From: Cycas panzhihuaensis
Lineage: Eukaryota; Cycadophyta
Assembly: GCA_023213395.1 (NCBI GenBank)
Contig: CM041465.1
Location: 25,923,741 to 25,987,740 of the forward strand
DNA length: 64,000 nt
Direction of reading: 5' to 3'
Below, piece after piece: positions 10,711 to 22,339 of the stretch. A program made the translations under genes and the position numbers. The notes under the pieces are model-generated. The model saw only the letters and a list, made by a program, of their open reading frames with translations. It was not told where the DNA came from and searched no databases. Within the stretch, counting starts at the first letter, position 1; the number at the start of each line of letters is the position of its first letter.

Positions 10711-13655
10711 ATGATATAGTAGACTAATTCCAATTTGCCTTGTTATACCAACTCTCTAATGAAGCAATGTTATGTTTTAATGTGCTTGGTCCTACTATGA
10801 AATATTAGATTCTAAGTCATCTAAATGGTGCTTTGATTATTTAAAAGCATCTGAGTAGGACCAACTTATTCTTCTTACAAATCTTGGAGTAACCTTCTAA
10901 GTCAAACTATCTCATAAGCTCCTGCTACAATTACCTTATATTATGTTTTTATAGTAGACAAAGATATCATGACCTATTTTTTTAAACACCATGCAATTGC
11001 AACTAAACTTAAACTAAAAGTATAACTAGAGGTAGGTTTCCTATCATCTACAAAAGTACCAAGTCTGAGTCTATATTTATATATCTAATTAATCTATAGT
11101 TCCTCGATGACCTGTAATGTAGTCAATATCTAATTATACCCTTTAGATACTTGAGAATCCTCTTTGTCGCTTGTTATATTATACTTTTCTCTCATGCATG
11201 AATCTGTAAACTATATTGACTGTATACATGATATCTGGTTAAGTTGAAGTTAAGTAAATTAAACTTTCAATTAATCACATATAGATTGTAGGGTCAACTG
11301 ATTCAGATTCCTCAAACTTGGATAACTTTATTCCAACTTTTATAGGTATTACAAATGGCTTGCAAAAACTCATATTGAACTTATATAATAAGTCCAATGT
11401 GTATTTTCTTTGGGAGACAAATATTCCATTTTAATCTTGCCAAACTTTTATGCCTAAGAAATAATGCATTAGTCTTAATTCTATCATTTTAAACTCCTTA
11501 TGCATATCCTTTTTAAATCTTTGGGACAAATAAATATCATTAATATATAAACCTAAAATAAGTATGAAGCTTCCTTCTATCTTGATATACAAATTTAGAT
11601 CAGATTGACTCCTTTAAAACCCTTTATCTTTAAAGTATTTGTCAATCCTAGAGTACCGTACTCTAAGTGTTTATTTAAGTCCATATAATGCCTTCTTAAG
11701 TTTATAGATCTTGTTTTCTTTACTGTTTACGTCAAAATCTTTAGGTTATTAGACATATATCTCTTCTTCTATATAACTATTTAAAAAAATACTTTTAATA
11801 TCCATTTGGTGAACTATTTAACCTTGTTGTACAACTAAAGCTATCATCAATCTAATTATCTCTAATCTTATAACTAGTGTAAAAGTCTCATTATAATCTA
11901 TGCCTTCAATTTGAACATAGCCTTTAGCAACTAACCTTGTCTTATACATATTAATTATTCTATTTGCCTTGTACTTAGTTTTACAAATCTATTTAGCTCT
12001 AATTGCATTCTTGTTTGGTAGCAAACTTACTAATTCCCATATATCATTTTTTACTAAGGTATTATATTCTTCTTTCATAGATTACTTCTATTCTTCTTGT
12101 GTGTTGGCATCATCAAAGCTATGAGGCTCATTATACTCCATAATTTGAGTCATCAAAGAAAAATTTACCCTTTGATACTTAGTAGTTCTTCTCTCAAAGT
12201 TATTATCCAAAATGTTTGAAGGGTCATATGCTCTTTGTATCCACGTAAGAACCCTTTCATTTGAAGTAAAGGATCCTACTTCATTTGGATCAGGTATATT
12301 TGTACCCTTAGATTTTGATTTCACTTCAACCATGATCATTTTGCCATTATCTTCTTAAATAACTTCTTCTTAATAAAATTCATCCTCTTTGAAGATAACA
12401 TCCTTGCTTACAACCATCCTTTTATCTTTTGGATCATAGAGTTTATAGGATCTAGAAGTGTCACTATATCCTATAAAAGTATATTTTGTGCTCTTATCAT
12501 TTAACTTGGTTATTTTTTAATCTAGAATATGTGTATAAGCTATGCATCCAAAAATCTTTAAGTGTTTAATACTTAGTTTATAGCCAGTCTAAGCTTCTTT
12601 TGGTATGACCCACTTGGCTAGCTTTGTCGTACATATATTCAATACATAAATAGTTGTATATATACCTTTTGCCTAAAATTCATTTATAAGATGTTTATCT
12701 TTGAGCATACCCCTTATCATTTCTATAATTGTTCTATTCTTTCTTTTTATAACCCTATTTTATTGTGGAGTATGAGGATTAGTAAGTTGTTTCCTTATCC
12801 CATAATAATTACAATAAGCCTTAAACTTATTTGAGATGAATTCTCCCCTATTATCTTATCTTATGATATAAATTCTAAACCCACTTTACCTTTTTATCAA
12901 ATTTGTAAAGTCCATAAAATATTAAAGAGCATCTAATTTAAATTTAATGAAGTAGACCCAAGTTATTCTAGTGAAGTCATCAATAAAAGTTATGAAGTAC
13001 ATAGCACCCCCTAGTGAGTGCATATTTATTAGACCACATAGGTCTATATAAATCAATTGAAAGGGCCCATTAGTCCTATAACTTTTATTTAGAATATTTT
13101 TTCTTTGTTATTTTCTAAGTATACAACCTTCACAAAATTCTTTACTTGGTCTTATAACAGGGAGCCTGATTACTATATTCATTCTTTTTATTAAAGCTAA
13201 ATTGTTATAATTTACATAGCCAAGTCTTTTGTGGTATGTTTCACAATCAACATCTATTGAAGCTTTTAAAATATAAGAATCTATTAGAGGTATGACTATT
13301 TTAAATAACCTATCACTAGTCATTTAACCTTTTACCATAATTACCTTGTTCTTTAATTTATCATTAATGGTATGTTCTTCATTATCAAATATCACTTTAT
13401 ACTTTTACTCCATCATCTGAACCACTAAAAGAAGATTCTTCTTAAGAGCTAGAATATGAAGGACATAATTTATACACCTAGTTTCTCTAAAATTGGTTAT
13501 TATAGAAACATTTCCTTTCTAATTGTTATATGTATGTTATTATCCCCAAATATAATTCTACTTTTTCTAGAATTATCTATCTCTTTAAACCATTCTTCTT
13601 TATGTGTCATGTGTATTGAACATATTGAATTAATATATTAGTTATCTTCTTCTTC
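10711..13655 (-). pseudogene. Copia-1 pol: protease, integrase, RT, RNase H
   Basis: Reading leftwards on the minus strand. The protease remnant is near 13640-13560, with SICSIHMTH where CSTHMT is typical and the catalytic Asp changed to Asn. The pre-integrase zinc domain is at 13323-13108, with CETYHKRLGYVNY and FCEGCILRK. The integrase core runs to about 12400 with many stops. An acidic linker is at 12339-12088, and RT is at about 12080-11100. The RT active site near 11550 reads LYINDI instead of LYVDDL, so the first Asp is lost. RNase H continues to the Gypsy-1 target site at 10711 and ends at 575-687. The sequence resembles Copia-3 throughout. Confidence 0.82.
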
Positions 13656-14684
13656 ATTGGCTATTAGACTTAAAAGAGATAATCTATCATCTTACCTTTC
13701 TTCTATAGTTGTATTGTAATTCTTTTTTGTGAACTTGCCCTCTTGACAAAATAAGTTTCTTCTAAGTGATTAATTCTAGGATAATAGGAATATTGAGTGG
13801 TTCCTCTTCCTCTTAGACTCCTTCCTCTTTGTCCTTGGTTTCTTCCCCTAAGTTTTTGACCTCTTCCTCTCCCTTAAGGTCTATAGTTTTACCCTTGACC
13901 TTAATAGTACCTTTGATTTTGACTTTGAAAACCTTGATTTAGTCCTTGTCCTTGAAAATTTTCTTATCCTTGAAAACTTTAATAATTTTAAAAACCTTGG
14001 TATTGTCTTTGAGATTAGTTTCTTGGTTAGCTTCTACCTCTAGGGGTTGACCTTTATCCCTAGAGCTTTGTCCTTGGAAATTGGGTTGAATTCTAGACTT
14101 AGTGGTAAAGACATATTTAAGGGATTCACTTCCTCCTTTATTCTCTTCAATAGCTAAAAGCATAGTACTTAATTGATCAATCTTGAGCATGTTAACGTCC
14201 TTTGAAGACTTTATACTAGTAGTCATTATTTCAAACCTTTTAATATCTCTTACACACCTTATGATCTTTTTAACAACCCTTTACTCACTAATCATTTCAC
14301 CTAAAGATCTCATTTGATTAACTAAATCTTATACCATAGTGATGAACTCATTAACTTCTTCATGAGTTATCATCCTTAGATTTTTGGATTTACTCCTTAA
14401 GGTTTGTACCTTTGAAGATGTTGCTCCTCCATAAGATGTCTTTAGTGTGTCTAAAGCCTCCTTTGATGTTGTACCCTTATTGACTTTGGGGAAGATGTGG
14501 TCCTCTAATATACAAAAGATAAGTGTAAGTGCCTCATTGTCCTTTTTTGCATTCTCCTTATAGCTTTTCTTTTCATCCCATGTGGCAGTTTCATCAATCT
14601 CTTCATAGCTTACATTAATAAGTTTTCATATATCCTTGGCAATAAAGATATGCTGTATTTACCTACTCTAATTAATAAAGTTTA
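13656..14684 (-). pseudogene. Copia-1 gag, main part
   Basis: The minus strand at 14684-14230 reads the Copia gag core (UBN2/DUF4219 type), including a tract like VNQMRSLGE. It continues at 14226-13939 with KIDQLSTMLLAIEENKG and a Gln/Asn/Lys-rich tail. Copia-3 has the same order and similar words, so both belong to one lineage. A zinc knuckle, expected near 13700-13750, is not readable. Copia-2 inserted after the first ~16 codons, with the duplication GTTTA at 14680-14684 and 19951-19955; the first codons are at 19956-20001. Confidence 0.78.
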
Positions 14685-15323
14685 TGTTGGGTATTGTGAC
14701 AACAATTATAGGCCTAAAATTATGGCATGTTTTCAGTGCGGTTTCCCCCCCTAATCTTTCTTGGGGGGTTCCAAGGGGGGCGGGATCCTTGGCCGGGGGG
14801 TGCGGGGGGCATGGAATGCCCCCCATTAGGAGGGGGTTCGGGGGTGATAGCCCCCGACCCAAAAAATTGACCATGTAAACTTTATCAAAGTGTAAAGAGA
14901 ATCAGGATCGTTCAATACAAATACCCTAGATTCTACGGTTGAGATTTAAGTCTTAGATATCCTCTCATGTAGCCCATTTTAGGGCTTTTCTTATTATGTT
15001 GTAATGTTATGCAATGTACTGTGAAGAGGGTGGCAGTTGATTGTTGTTCCAGAGAGTACTCTATATCTGTGATGTACTATTTCTCCATTTTGCAACAATA
15101 AAGATTAATACCTTTCCTATGTGGATGTTTCCCTAGCACACTGCTAGGGTTTTACCATGTTATATCAGGTGTACATGTGATGTTTGGCTTTCATTGTCTT
15201 GTTATAGTATAATCTCTAATTTTAGAACTTGCATGTAATTTTATGTTTCTATTTCTCTAACTAGTTGTAAGAAAGTAAGAGATCTTGGTGGCGGTTAGAG
15301 GGTTGGACCTTCTATTCTCAATA
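14685..15323 (+). repeat. Copia-2 5' LTR
   Basis: 639 bp, starting TGTTGGGTATTGTGACAAC and ending CTCAATA (the right copy keeps CTCAACA). The promoter region includes an extreme G-run block at 14763-14844. A likely polyadenylation-type AATAAAG is near 15101. The right LTR lacks part of the G-run block and about 30 bp near 15000-15030. Confidence 0.95.
14763..14844 (+). repeat. G-run cluster in Copia-2 LTR, quadruplex-prone
   Basis: The plus strand carries runs of 6, 6, 3, 6, 6, 5 and 5 guanines within about 80 bases, with C-runs at 14745-14751 and 14819-14824. This satisfies the usual pattern for a four-stranded G structure and can also fold as G/C hairpins. The sister LTR keeps only shorter runs. 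Confidence 0.75.
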
Positions 15324-15325
15324 AT

Positions 15326-15339
15326 TCATATCAGAGCCA
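15326..15339 (+). other. Copia-2 primer-binding site (initiator Met tRNA type)
   Basis: Reads TCATATCAGAGCCA two bases after the LTR. The standard plant site is TGGTATCAGAGCCA, so two bases have changed. Confidence 0.8.
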
Positions 15340-15394
15340 CTCTTTTTCTTACAACGAGTTTGTGAAGGTTTTGGTGTCAGCGTTTCTACACCAA

Positions 15395-16672
15395 ATGGAG
15401 AAACTAGCGAGTGCAAAGTTTGAGGTGGAGAAATTTAATAGCAAGAATAACTTCAAGTTGTGGAAGCTAAAAGCGTACGATATTCTTGTGCAGTAGGATT
15501 TGTATAAAGCCCTTGCAGGAAAATTGAAGAAACCTGCGGGGATGGACGATGATGAATGGGATGATTTAGATAAAAAGGCACTTAGCACAATACGATTGTA
15601 CTTGGCAGATGAAGTTTTGTTTAACATCGCAAGGGAGCAGACACTAGCAGGATTATGGACCCGGTTGGAAGGTATGTATATGACCAAATCAGTAACGAAC
15701 TGAATCTACCTGAAGAGGCAACTATACTCATTACGGATGAAGGAAGGTACAAAAATCGCTGACCATTTAAATATTTTTAATACTCTTATTTGTCAATTTA
15801 CTAGTATCGATGTTAAAATTGAGGATGAAGACAAGGCAGTTACCTTGTTATGCTCATTACCTAAATCCTGGGATAATATTGTCACCTCAATCAGTTTTAG
15901 CACTACAGATGAATTGAAATATGACTCTATTGTGAGTGTTGTGCTAATGGAAGAAGTGCGGAGGAAGTCTAGTCTTGAAACCTCCACACTAGAAGCCATG
16001 ATAGTAAGGGGTAGAATGTTTGAGAGAGGATAAAACTCCAGGGATACATCGAGATCCAAGTCAAAGAGCAAAAGGAGTAAGCTCAGGTGTTGGCATTGTA
16101 ATAAGACCAATCACCTCAAGAAGGATTATTACAAAAGGAAGGAGTTCCAAAAAAAGGAAGATCCTGCTAAGGAGGCGAATCAGGTGGAGTCAAATCAAGG
16201 TATGGATAATGATGTCTTAGTTGCTTGTAATATTTCTCATTATCACCATGACTGGTTATTAGATTCAGATGCTTCGCACCACATGTGTCCACAGAGAAGT
16301 TGGTTCTCATCATACCAACCTCTTGATGGTGGTGATGAGCTTATGAGAAACGAAGTTTCTTGTAAGACAGTGGGTATTGGTAGCATCAGAATTAAGATGT
16401 TCGATGGGGTAGTCAAAACATTAACTAAGGTTAGACATGTACCTAATTTGAAAAGGAATCTGATTTCCTTGGGTGAATTAGATTCAGGTGGTTTTAAGCA
16501 TACAGGTCATGAACGAGTCCTAAAGGTGTCAAAGGGTGCCTTGGTTGTTATGAAAGCCTTAAAGAGAGGAAATCTTTATATTTTAGTGGGAAGTATAGAT
16601 GTCACCAAGCATAAAGGTCAAAGACTGCAGAAGATCCTGCTCAGCTATGGCATCAAAGACTTGGGCACATGA
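15395..16672 (+). pseudogene. Copia-2 gag and protease
   Basis: ATG at 15395 opens a frame starting MEKLASAKFEVEKFN, the usual Tork gag start, about 55 bases after the primer site. In-frame stops occur at 15494 (TAG where Gln is usual), near 15701 and near 16031. The gag core lies at 15500-15990. The zinc knuckle at about 16090-16135 reads CWHCNKTNHLKKDY, so the last Cys is Tyr. Protease follows in the same frame near 16255 as LLDSDASHHM; the Gly of the D-S-G loop is Asp. The frame ends at 16672, just after a frameshift near 16628 moves the integrase reading to another phase. Gag would form the particle and protease would cut the polyprotein, but neither can be complete here. Confidence 0.88.
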
Positions 16673-17526
16673 GTGAGAAAGAACTTAAGGTGTTGATAAA
16701 TCGTAAGTTGCTTCCTAACTTGTAGCTTTCAGATTTGGCTTTCTATAAACATTGTGTTTTTGGAAAACAGTGTAGACTCAGGTTTAAAGTAGGGAGTCAC
16801 ACTAGTAAAGGCATTATGGATTACATACATTTAGATGTATGGGGACCAGCCCCTAAAATATCTTATGGAGGATCATTGTATTTTGTCACATTTATAGATG
16901 ATTACTCTAGGAAGGCATGGGTCTATTTTTTGAAAAGGAAATCTGAAGTTTTTAGTGTGTTTAACCAGTTCAAGGCTTTAGTTGAGAACAGTATTGGTAA
17001 GACAATCAAATATTTAAGAACTGACAATGGAGGTGAGTTTAACTCCTTGGAATTTGAGAACTATTGCAGAGAAGTTGGGATCGAAAGACACAAGACCACT
17101 AGCTATACTCTGCAATAAAATGGCATTACTGAGCGCATGAATAGGACACTCTTGGAAAGAGCAAGAAGCATGCTAAGTAATGTAGGAGTGGAGCAGGGCT
17201 TATGGGCAGAAACTATTCAAACAACTTGCTATCTGGTAAACAGGTCACTATTAGTTATAATAGATTGTAAGATTCTTAAAGAGGTATGGACTGGACATCC
17301 GTGTGATTATTCAAATTTAAAAGTATTTGGTTGTGATGCTTATGCCTGGACTGACAAAAGTAAACGTTCAAAGTTAGAACCAAAATCTAAGAGATATATC
17401 TTTATTGGTTATGGTGATAAGGATGGTGTGAAGGGATACAGGTTGTGGGATCCTACTGCCCACAAAATCACCATTAACAGAGATGTCATATTTGATGAAT
17501 CTCCCCTTGTAAAATCGTCGATGTAG
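16629..17526 (+). pseudogene. Copia-2 integrase
   Basis: The zinc-binding H-H-C-C part begins HQRLGHMSEKEL at about 16647 and ends with the CVFGKQC segment near 16750, with one stop between. The catalytic core keeps all three acidic residues: HLDVWGP near 16833, RTDNGGEF near 17025, and Glu in NGITERMNRT near 17125. The codon before NGITER is TAA where Gln (CAA) is standard. The C-terminal part reads LKVFGCDAYA and IFIGYGDKDGVKGYRLWDP, and stops at 17526 next to a frameshift. Of the decayed integrases here it is among the best preserved. Confidence 0.88.
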
Positions 17527-17534
17527 AAGCTGAA

Positions 17535-19305
17535 ATGAAACAGGAGCAGCAAGATGAATATCAACAAGTTAAGTTTGAAATGCAGCCATCTGTGGAATCA
17601 GAAGAGCATGAAGATCTTTCTGAAGATGAATCAACAGCAGATTCACAGGAGTATGTGAACACTCCTCTGCCAACAGTTAGAAGATCTACACAAGTTAGTC
17701 ATCCACCTGACAAGTACAACCCTTCTATTTCTATTGCTTTAGTTTCTAATGATGGTGAGCCCACATGTTATGAGGAAGCAGTAGATGATATCCATGGAGA
17801 GAAGTGGATAAGGGCTATGCAGGAAGAGATAGATGCCTTGAAGAAAAATCATTCATGGGACTTGGTAGAACTTCCACATGGCAGGAAGACTATTGGTTGC
17901 AGGTGGGTTTTCAAAAAGAAAATAGATGTTGATGGAAAGGTTGATAAATATAAGGCACGACTGGTGGGAAAAGGCTTTGTATAGAGAGTAGGTATTAACT
18001 TTCATGAGATCTTTTTACTAGTTGTTAAACTTGTTTCAATTCGAGTGCTATTAGCATTGGTAGCTTCTCTCGATTTGGAGTTGGAACAGTTAGATGTAAA
18101 AACAGCTTTTCTACATTGAGATTTAGATGAGGAGATCTATATGGATCAACCAGAGGGGTTTGTACAAGATGGCAGGAAAAGACTTGTTTACAGGCTCAAG
18201 AAATCATTGTATGGCTTGAAGCAATCACCGAGGCAGTGGTACAAGAAGTTTGATGCCTTCATGGAGAGCCAAAATTTTAAAAGAAGTGAGTATGATCATT
18301 GTGTTTACTTCAAATTTATGGACAATGGCTTATTCATTATCTTGGTGTTATATGTTGATGACATGCTAGTTGCAAGCAAGAGCATGGTAGAAATCAATAA
18401 GCTAAAGGCTCAATTGGCTAGGACTTTTGATATGAAGGATCTAGGAGCTGCAAAATAAATCTTAGGCATGAAGATACACAAAGACAGGAAAAGTGGTAAG
18501 TTATGGTTATCACAGCAGAAATATGTGGAGAAGGTGCTAACCAGGTTTGGGATGGCAAATGTGAAACCGGTGAGTATCCCATTAGCTTCCCACTTCAAGT
18601 TTTCATCTAATATGAGTACTAGTAGTGAAGAAGAAAAGGCTTATATGTCTCATGTGCCTTATGCGGTCACGAGGAAGTTTGATGTATGCCATGGTATGTA
18701 CAAGACCTGATATTTCACATGTAGTCAGTGTAGTTAGCAGGTTTATGGTAAATCCAGGAAAGGAATATTGGGCTGCAGTGAAATGGGTGCTTCGGTATTT
18801 GAGAGGCACTAGTGATTACTGCATCATCTTTAGAGGTACAGGTAATCAGGTTTATCGATATGTTGATTTAGATTTTGCAGGAGATTTAGACAAAAGAAGG
18901 TCTACTTTAGGTTATGTTTTCACTCTTGCAAATGGTCCAGTTAGTTAGATGTCCAAATTGCAGAGCACAATTACACTATCAACCACAGAAGCTGAATATA
19001 TTGCTACAGCACATGCTTGTAAAGAAGTAATCTAGTTACAGGGTCTATTGGTTGAGTTTGGAAGGAGACAGGAAAATGTAAAGGTATTTTGTGACAGTCA
19101 AAGTGCCATTTACCTAGCCAAGAATCTAGCTTATCACAGTAGAATAAAGCATATTGCTCTTAAGTACCATTTTGTTAGACAGGTTGTGGAAGCAGGTGGA
19201 GTGGCACTTGAGAAGATTCATACCAATCAGAATTGTGCTAATATATTCACTAAACCAGTACCATTAGAGAAGTTCAAATGGTATTTGACTTCTCTTGGCT
19301 TGTAG
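17535..19305 (+). pseudogene. Copia-2 reverse transcriptase and RNase H
   Basis: An acidic linker (17535-17760) leads to RT, with WIRAMQEEIDAL, WVFKKKIDVDGKVDKYKARLV, then stops near 17982 and 18117. The palm domain has YGLKQSPRQWY and an intact YVDDM active site near 18352. A frameshift near 18675 moves to RNase H, which shows TRPDISHVV, the first catalytic position in DLDFAGD, STTEAEY, CDSQSAIYLAKN and the ending NIFTKPVPLEKFK. Stops near 18946 (TAG for Trp) and 19033 (TAG for Trp) interrupt it. The end at 19305 lies 45 bases before the polypurine tract. Confidence 0.88.
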
Positions 19306-19349
19306 AAAAGATGATGAAGGATCCAGGAAAGGCAGTGGGTAATTGTTGT

Positions 19350-19361
19350 CAAGGTGGAGAA
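19350..19361 (+). other. Copia-2 polypurine tract
   Basis: CAAGGTGGAGAA directly before the TGTTGG start of the 3' LTR. Sites of this kind prime plus-strand DNA synthesis in Copia elements. Confidence 0.8.
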
Positions 19362-19950
19362 TGTTGGGAATTGTGACAACAATTATAGGCCTAAAATTAT
19401 GGCATGTTTTCGGCGCGATTTCCCCCCCTAATCTTTCTCAGGGGGTTCTATAAGGAGCCCCCTTGGCAGGGGGCATGGAACGCCCCACTAGAGGGTTGGG
19501 CGATAACCCCCGACCTAAAAAATTGACCATGTAAACCTTATCAAAGTGTAAAGAGAATCAAGATCGTTTAATACAAATACCCTGGATTCTACGGTTGAGA
19601 TTTAGGTCTTGGATGTCCTCTCATGTATCCCGTTTTAGGGCTTTTCTTATTATGTTGCGGTGGCTGATTGTTGTTCCAGAGAGCACTCTATATCTGTGAT
19701 GTACTATTTCTCCATTCTGTAACAATAAAGATCGATACCTTTCCTGTGTGGATGTTTCCCTAGTACACTGCTAGGGTTTTACCACGTTATATCAGTTGTA
19801 CATGCGATGTTTGGCTTTTATTGTCTTGTTATAGTATAATCTTTGATTTTAGAACTTGCATGTAATATTATGTTTCCATTTCTCTAACTAGTTGTAAGAA
19901 AGTAATAGATCTTGGTGGTGGTTAGAGAGTTGGACCTTCTATTCTCAACA
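19362..19950 (+). repeat. Copia-2 3' LTR
   Basis: 589 bp, ending CTCAACA at 19950 and followed by the target duplication GTTTA. Relative to the left copy it lacks part of the G-run block and about 30 bp of the middle. Most substitutions are transitions, many at CG or CHG sites. Confidence 0.95.
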
Positions 19951-19955
19951 GTTTA

Positions 19956-20001
19956 TACTATAAAATTTAGGCACAATTATATTTCCAAGATTTAATACCA
20001 T
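19956..20001 (-). pseudogene. Copia-1 gag, first codons
   Basis: ATG on the minus strand at 20001 starts MVLNLGNIIVPKF, matching the Copia-3 start MTSSFGNMIIPKFDG. The frame joins the main gag at 14684 once Copia-2 and one copy of GTTTA are removed. Confidence 0.75.
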
Positions 20002-22038
20002 TGTAAAGAAAGATTACCTTGAAAAGTGACTTTTGAAATATAAAGTGCTTAAAAATAAAATGCAATCAAAAGCACTAAAAGGCAATAAAAAGACACTCAA
20101 CAAAAATAAGATATATCCCACTTCACCTTTGGGACTTAGAAAAATAATCCAATTTAGAATCCAACCACCTTAAAAAGTAATAATTTATATTAGTAGTAGG
20201 TTACAATTTAAATTTTCACTAGTTCATATAAGGGTCATAATGTAGGAAGCCCTTCACTTGTGTAACTTTTGAGGATAAAAATATTACATAAGATGATCTC
20301 AAAAAAGTTGTGTGTCTTTACAACCCACTAGAGAATAGAAAATAGAGCCCATGATGAGACTTAATTTTGATATCGTACCACTAAGATATGCATTAAAAGG
20401 TTTTACAAAAAGTTAGCTTTTTAACATTATAAATGCTCAAATACACCTTGCCTCAACTTTACTCATTAAAGAATATATCAAATAAAAAGGGAAGATGGTC
20501 ATGTAACCACTTGTCTTGACTAAGTGAAAATAGACTTTAATCTAGAGCTGATAAAAGCAAGTTTTCATATAAGTGGTGAAAGTTGTGGTCATCAGAGTAG
20601 AAGTACATCATGTCTTTGAACAATAATTCTGAAAAATTGTCTTAGCCTCCTTTGTAAAACTAAACCTAATTTCTTAATTGATGAATATGACCTACAATGG
20701 ATGATGTTTGGGTGTCTATTTATATAAGTCTATTAATGTCTCTAATATAGGGCCCACATAAATAAATAGCCTTATAAAACATATACAATATAACTAGATT
20801 AGTAAGCATATGAAGTAATGTCAACATACTATTGAAAAAAACTTCATGTGATCAATATACTTGCCCAAAACTTCTACACTACTATAAGTGAGGGCATAAA
20901 ATGGAGCTAGAATAAATGATGGTCTATTTATTAAAAAATGGCAATAGAAAGAGCGCAAATGAGACTAAGAAATGGCAGTGAATACGATCACAACATTGGT
21001 AGTTGTATATAGTTCTTATGCAGTCCGTAAGGATCAATAATCAAATGAGTGACTCAATATATAATAAAATGATGAATATTAAAGCATAAACATTAATATT
21101 TAAAAATAATTAAAGCACGACATAATATGATAAGGTTAATATTTGAAAAATATTATTGTGCATATCATATTTCTTAAAAGCAAAGGTGCAAAACTAAATT
21201 CGAATGCAGTCTTACAAGTTGTAGGGATGGACTCAACTATACAAAGAGAGGCATAGGCAATCTAACACCTACAAAATGAAGAAGCTCCATGCAAAAAGGA
21301 TGAATAATGGCCCACTCAACTGTAATGAAAAATAGGTGGCTCAAAACATAGATTCAACTATAAATCAAGGATAGTATGGCTTAAGATATTTCTAGCAACT
21401 ATTTCTAATATTTTTTAAAGTATTAATGTTGGCTTTAAAGAGAGGAAAAAAGTCACATAACGTAAACAACATTATGGGGGGGCTCAGGGTATGAATCGTA
21501 TTACTGATAAAGAGATGTTCAAGTCTTATCCATGTCTGGTGCATACGATACAAATGGTGCAAATGTGTAGTAGTCAAGGCATCTTGAATGTAGGCTTTGT
21601 AGATCCTCTCCTTTCTTCTTTGAATGATAGAGATTTACTTAAGCAAGCTTCGTAGTAGATGAACTAGTAGCTTTGTCGATTTTTGGTATGCAACCGCAAG
21701 GTGTGCAATACCTCACGTGATGATTCTTTGATCAATTCCTAGTGTAAACAAACCAATAGACTCACATGAACAAACTAGACTTTTAACCGAATGTTATTGG
21801 AACATTATGGCTCGAATACAATGATATTATGAATCTAGATAAAAATAAAATAAAGATGAGAGCCACACATTATTTCAATGATGTAATAAATCAATAGAAA
21901 GTACATGTATACTAATCAACCTAAGCAGTAATGAATTCTTTACAATTCCTTTGTATCTTTGAGTAAGTCTCTTGAAAGCTTTCTTCAATTCTTGGCTCTT
22001 TGAACAAATGCTTCTACAACTTAGGAGTGCTCGAACAA
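20002..22038 (-). other. Copia-1 long untranslated leader
   Basis: 2,037 bases separate the gag ATG from the primer site. The sequence is AT-rich, has no frame with domain similarity and no recognised insertion. Copia-3 and Copia-6 have leaders of similar length. Small frames such as minus 21392-21577 show no features of real genes. Confidence 0.6.
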
Positions 22039-22051
22039 TGCTATGATATCA
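22039..22051 (-). other. Copia-1 primer-binding site (initiator Met tRNA type)
   Basis: The minus strand reads TGATATCATAGCA against the standard TGGTATCAGAGCA, two mismatches, two bases from the LTR. Confidence 0.8.
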
Positions 22052-22053
22052 AA

Positions 22054-22339
22054 TGATATGATCATAGGATAGAGGGAGCAGAGATAATGCATGAAAGGGT
22101 GAACCAACAATCTAATAGAATGGTGGCATTGATAAGCACTAGGGTCTTTAGACCCCATAAATATATAGGCAGGATGTAAGTGAGAAGTACTGAACGTCTA
22201 TCGTTGACTGCCATTAACACATACCAAAACAATTACCACTAATATTTGACGAAGTCAACTAGGTGTGGTTATTGGTGCCGATATGGTAACTCCACCAAAC
22301 CCTAGATTGATACAAGTCCCAATGGGCATTATTCCAACA
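22054..22339 (-). repeat. Copia-1 5' LTR
   Basis: 286 bp, TG at 22054 and ACA at 22339, then the target duplication ATTAT. It aligns with 295-585, including the AATATATAGGCAGGATGTAAG block. Confidence 0.92.

Larger units (their letters stand above)
14685..19950 (+). mobile_element. Copia-2, Tork/Tnt1-like Copia retrotransposon
   Basis: LTRs at 14685-15323 and 19362-19950, target duplication GTTTA at 14680-14684 and 19951-19955, a primer site at 15326-15339 and a polypurine tract at 19350-19361 define a complete 5,266-bp element inside Copia-1 gag. Domain order is gag, protease, integrase, RT, RNase H. The words around gag (DEDKAVTLLCSLP, EEVRRKSS) are typical of the Tork clade that includes Tnt1 and Tto1. 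LTR substitutions are about 6-7% by eye plus two deletions in the right copy. At least three frameshifts and about eight stops have killed it. Confidence 0.95.
295..22339 (-). mobile_element. Copia-1, Copia LTR retrotransposon interrupted by two insertions
   Basis: LTRs at 295-585 and 22054-22339 bound this element, and the 5-bp duplication ATTAT sits at 290-294 and 22340-22344. A primer-binding site lies inside the right LTR and a purine tract (minus strand) inside the left LTR. The order on the minus strand is leader, gag, protease, integrase, RT, RNase H, which is the Copia order. Gypsy-1 (693-10705) and Copia-2 (14685-19950) split it; without them and their duplicated target bases it is about 6.8 kb. 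LTRs differ at roughly one site in five by eye, so it is old. Every domain carries stops and frameshifts and the element cannot be autonomous. Confidence 0.93.
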
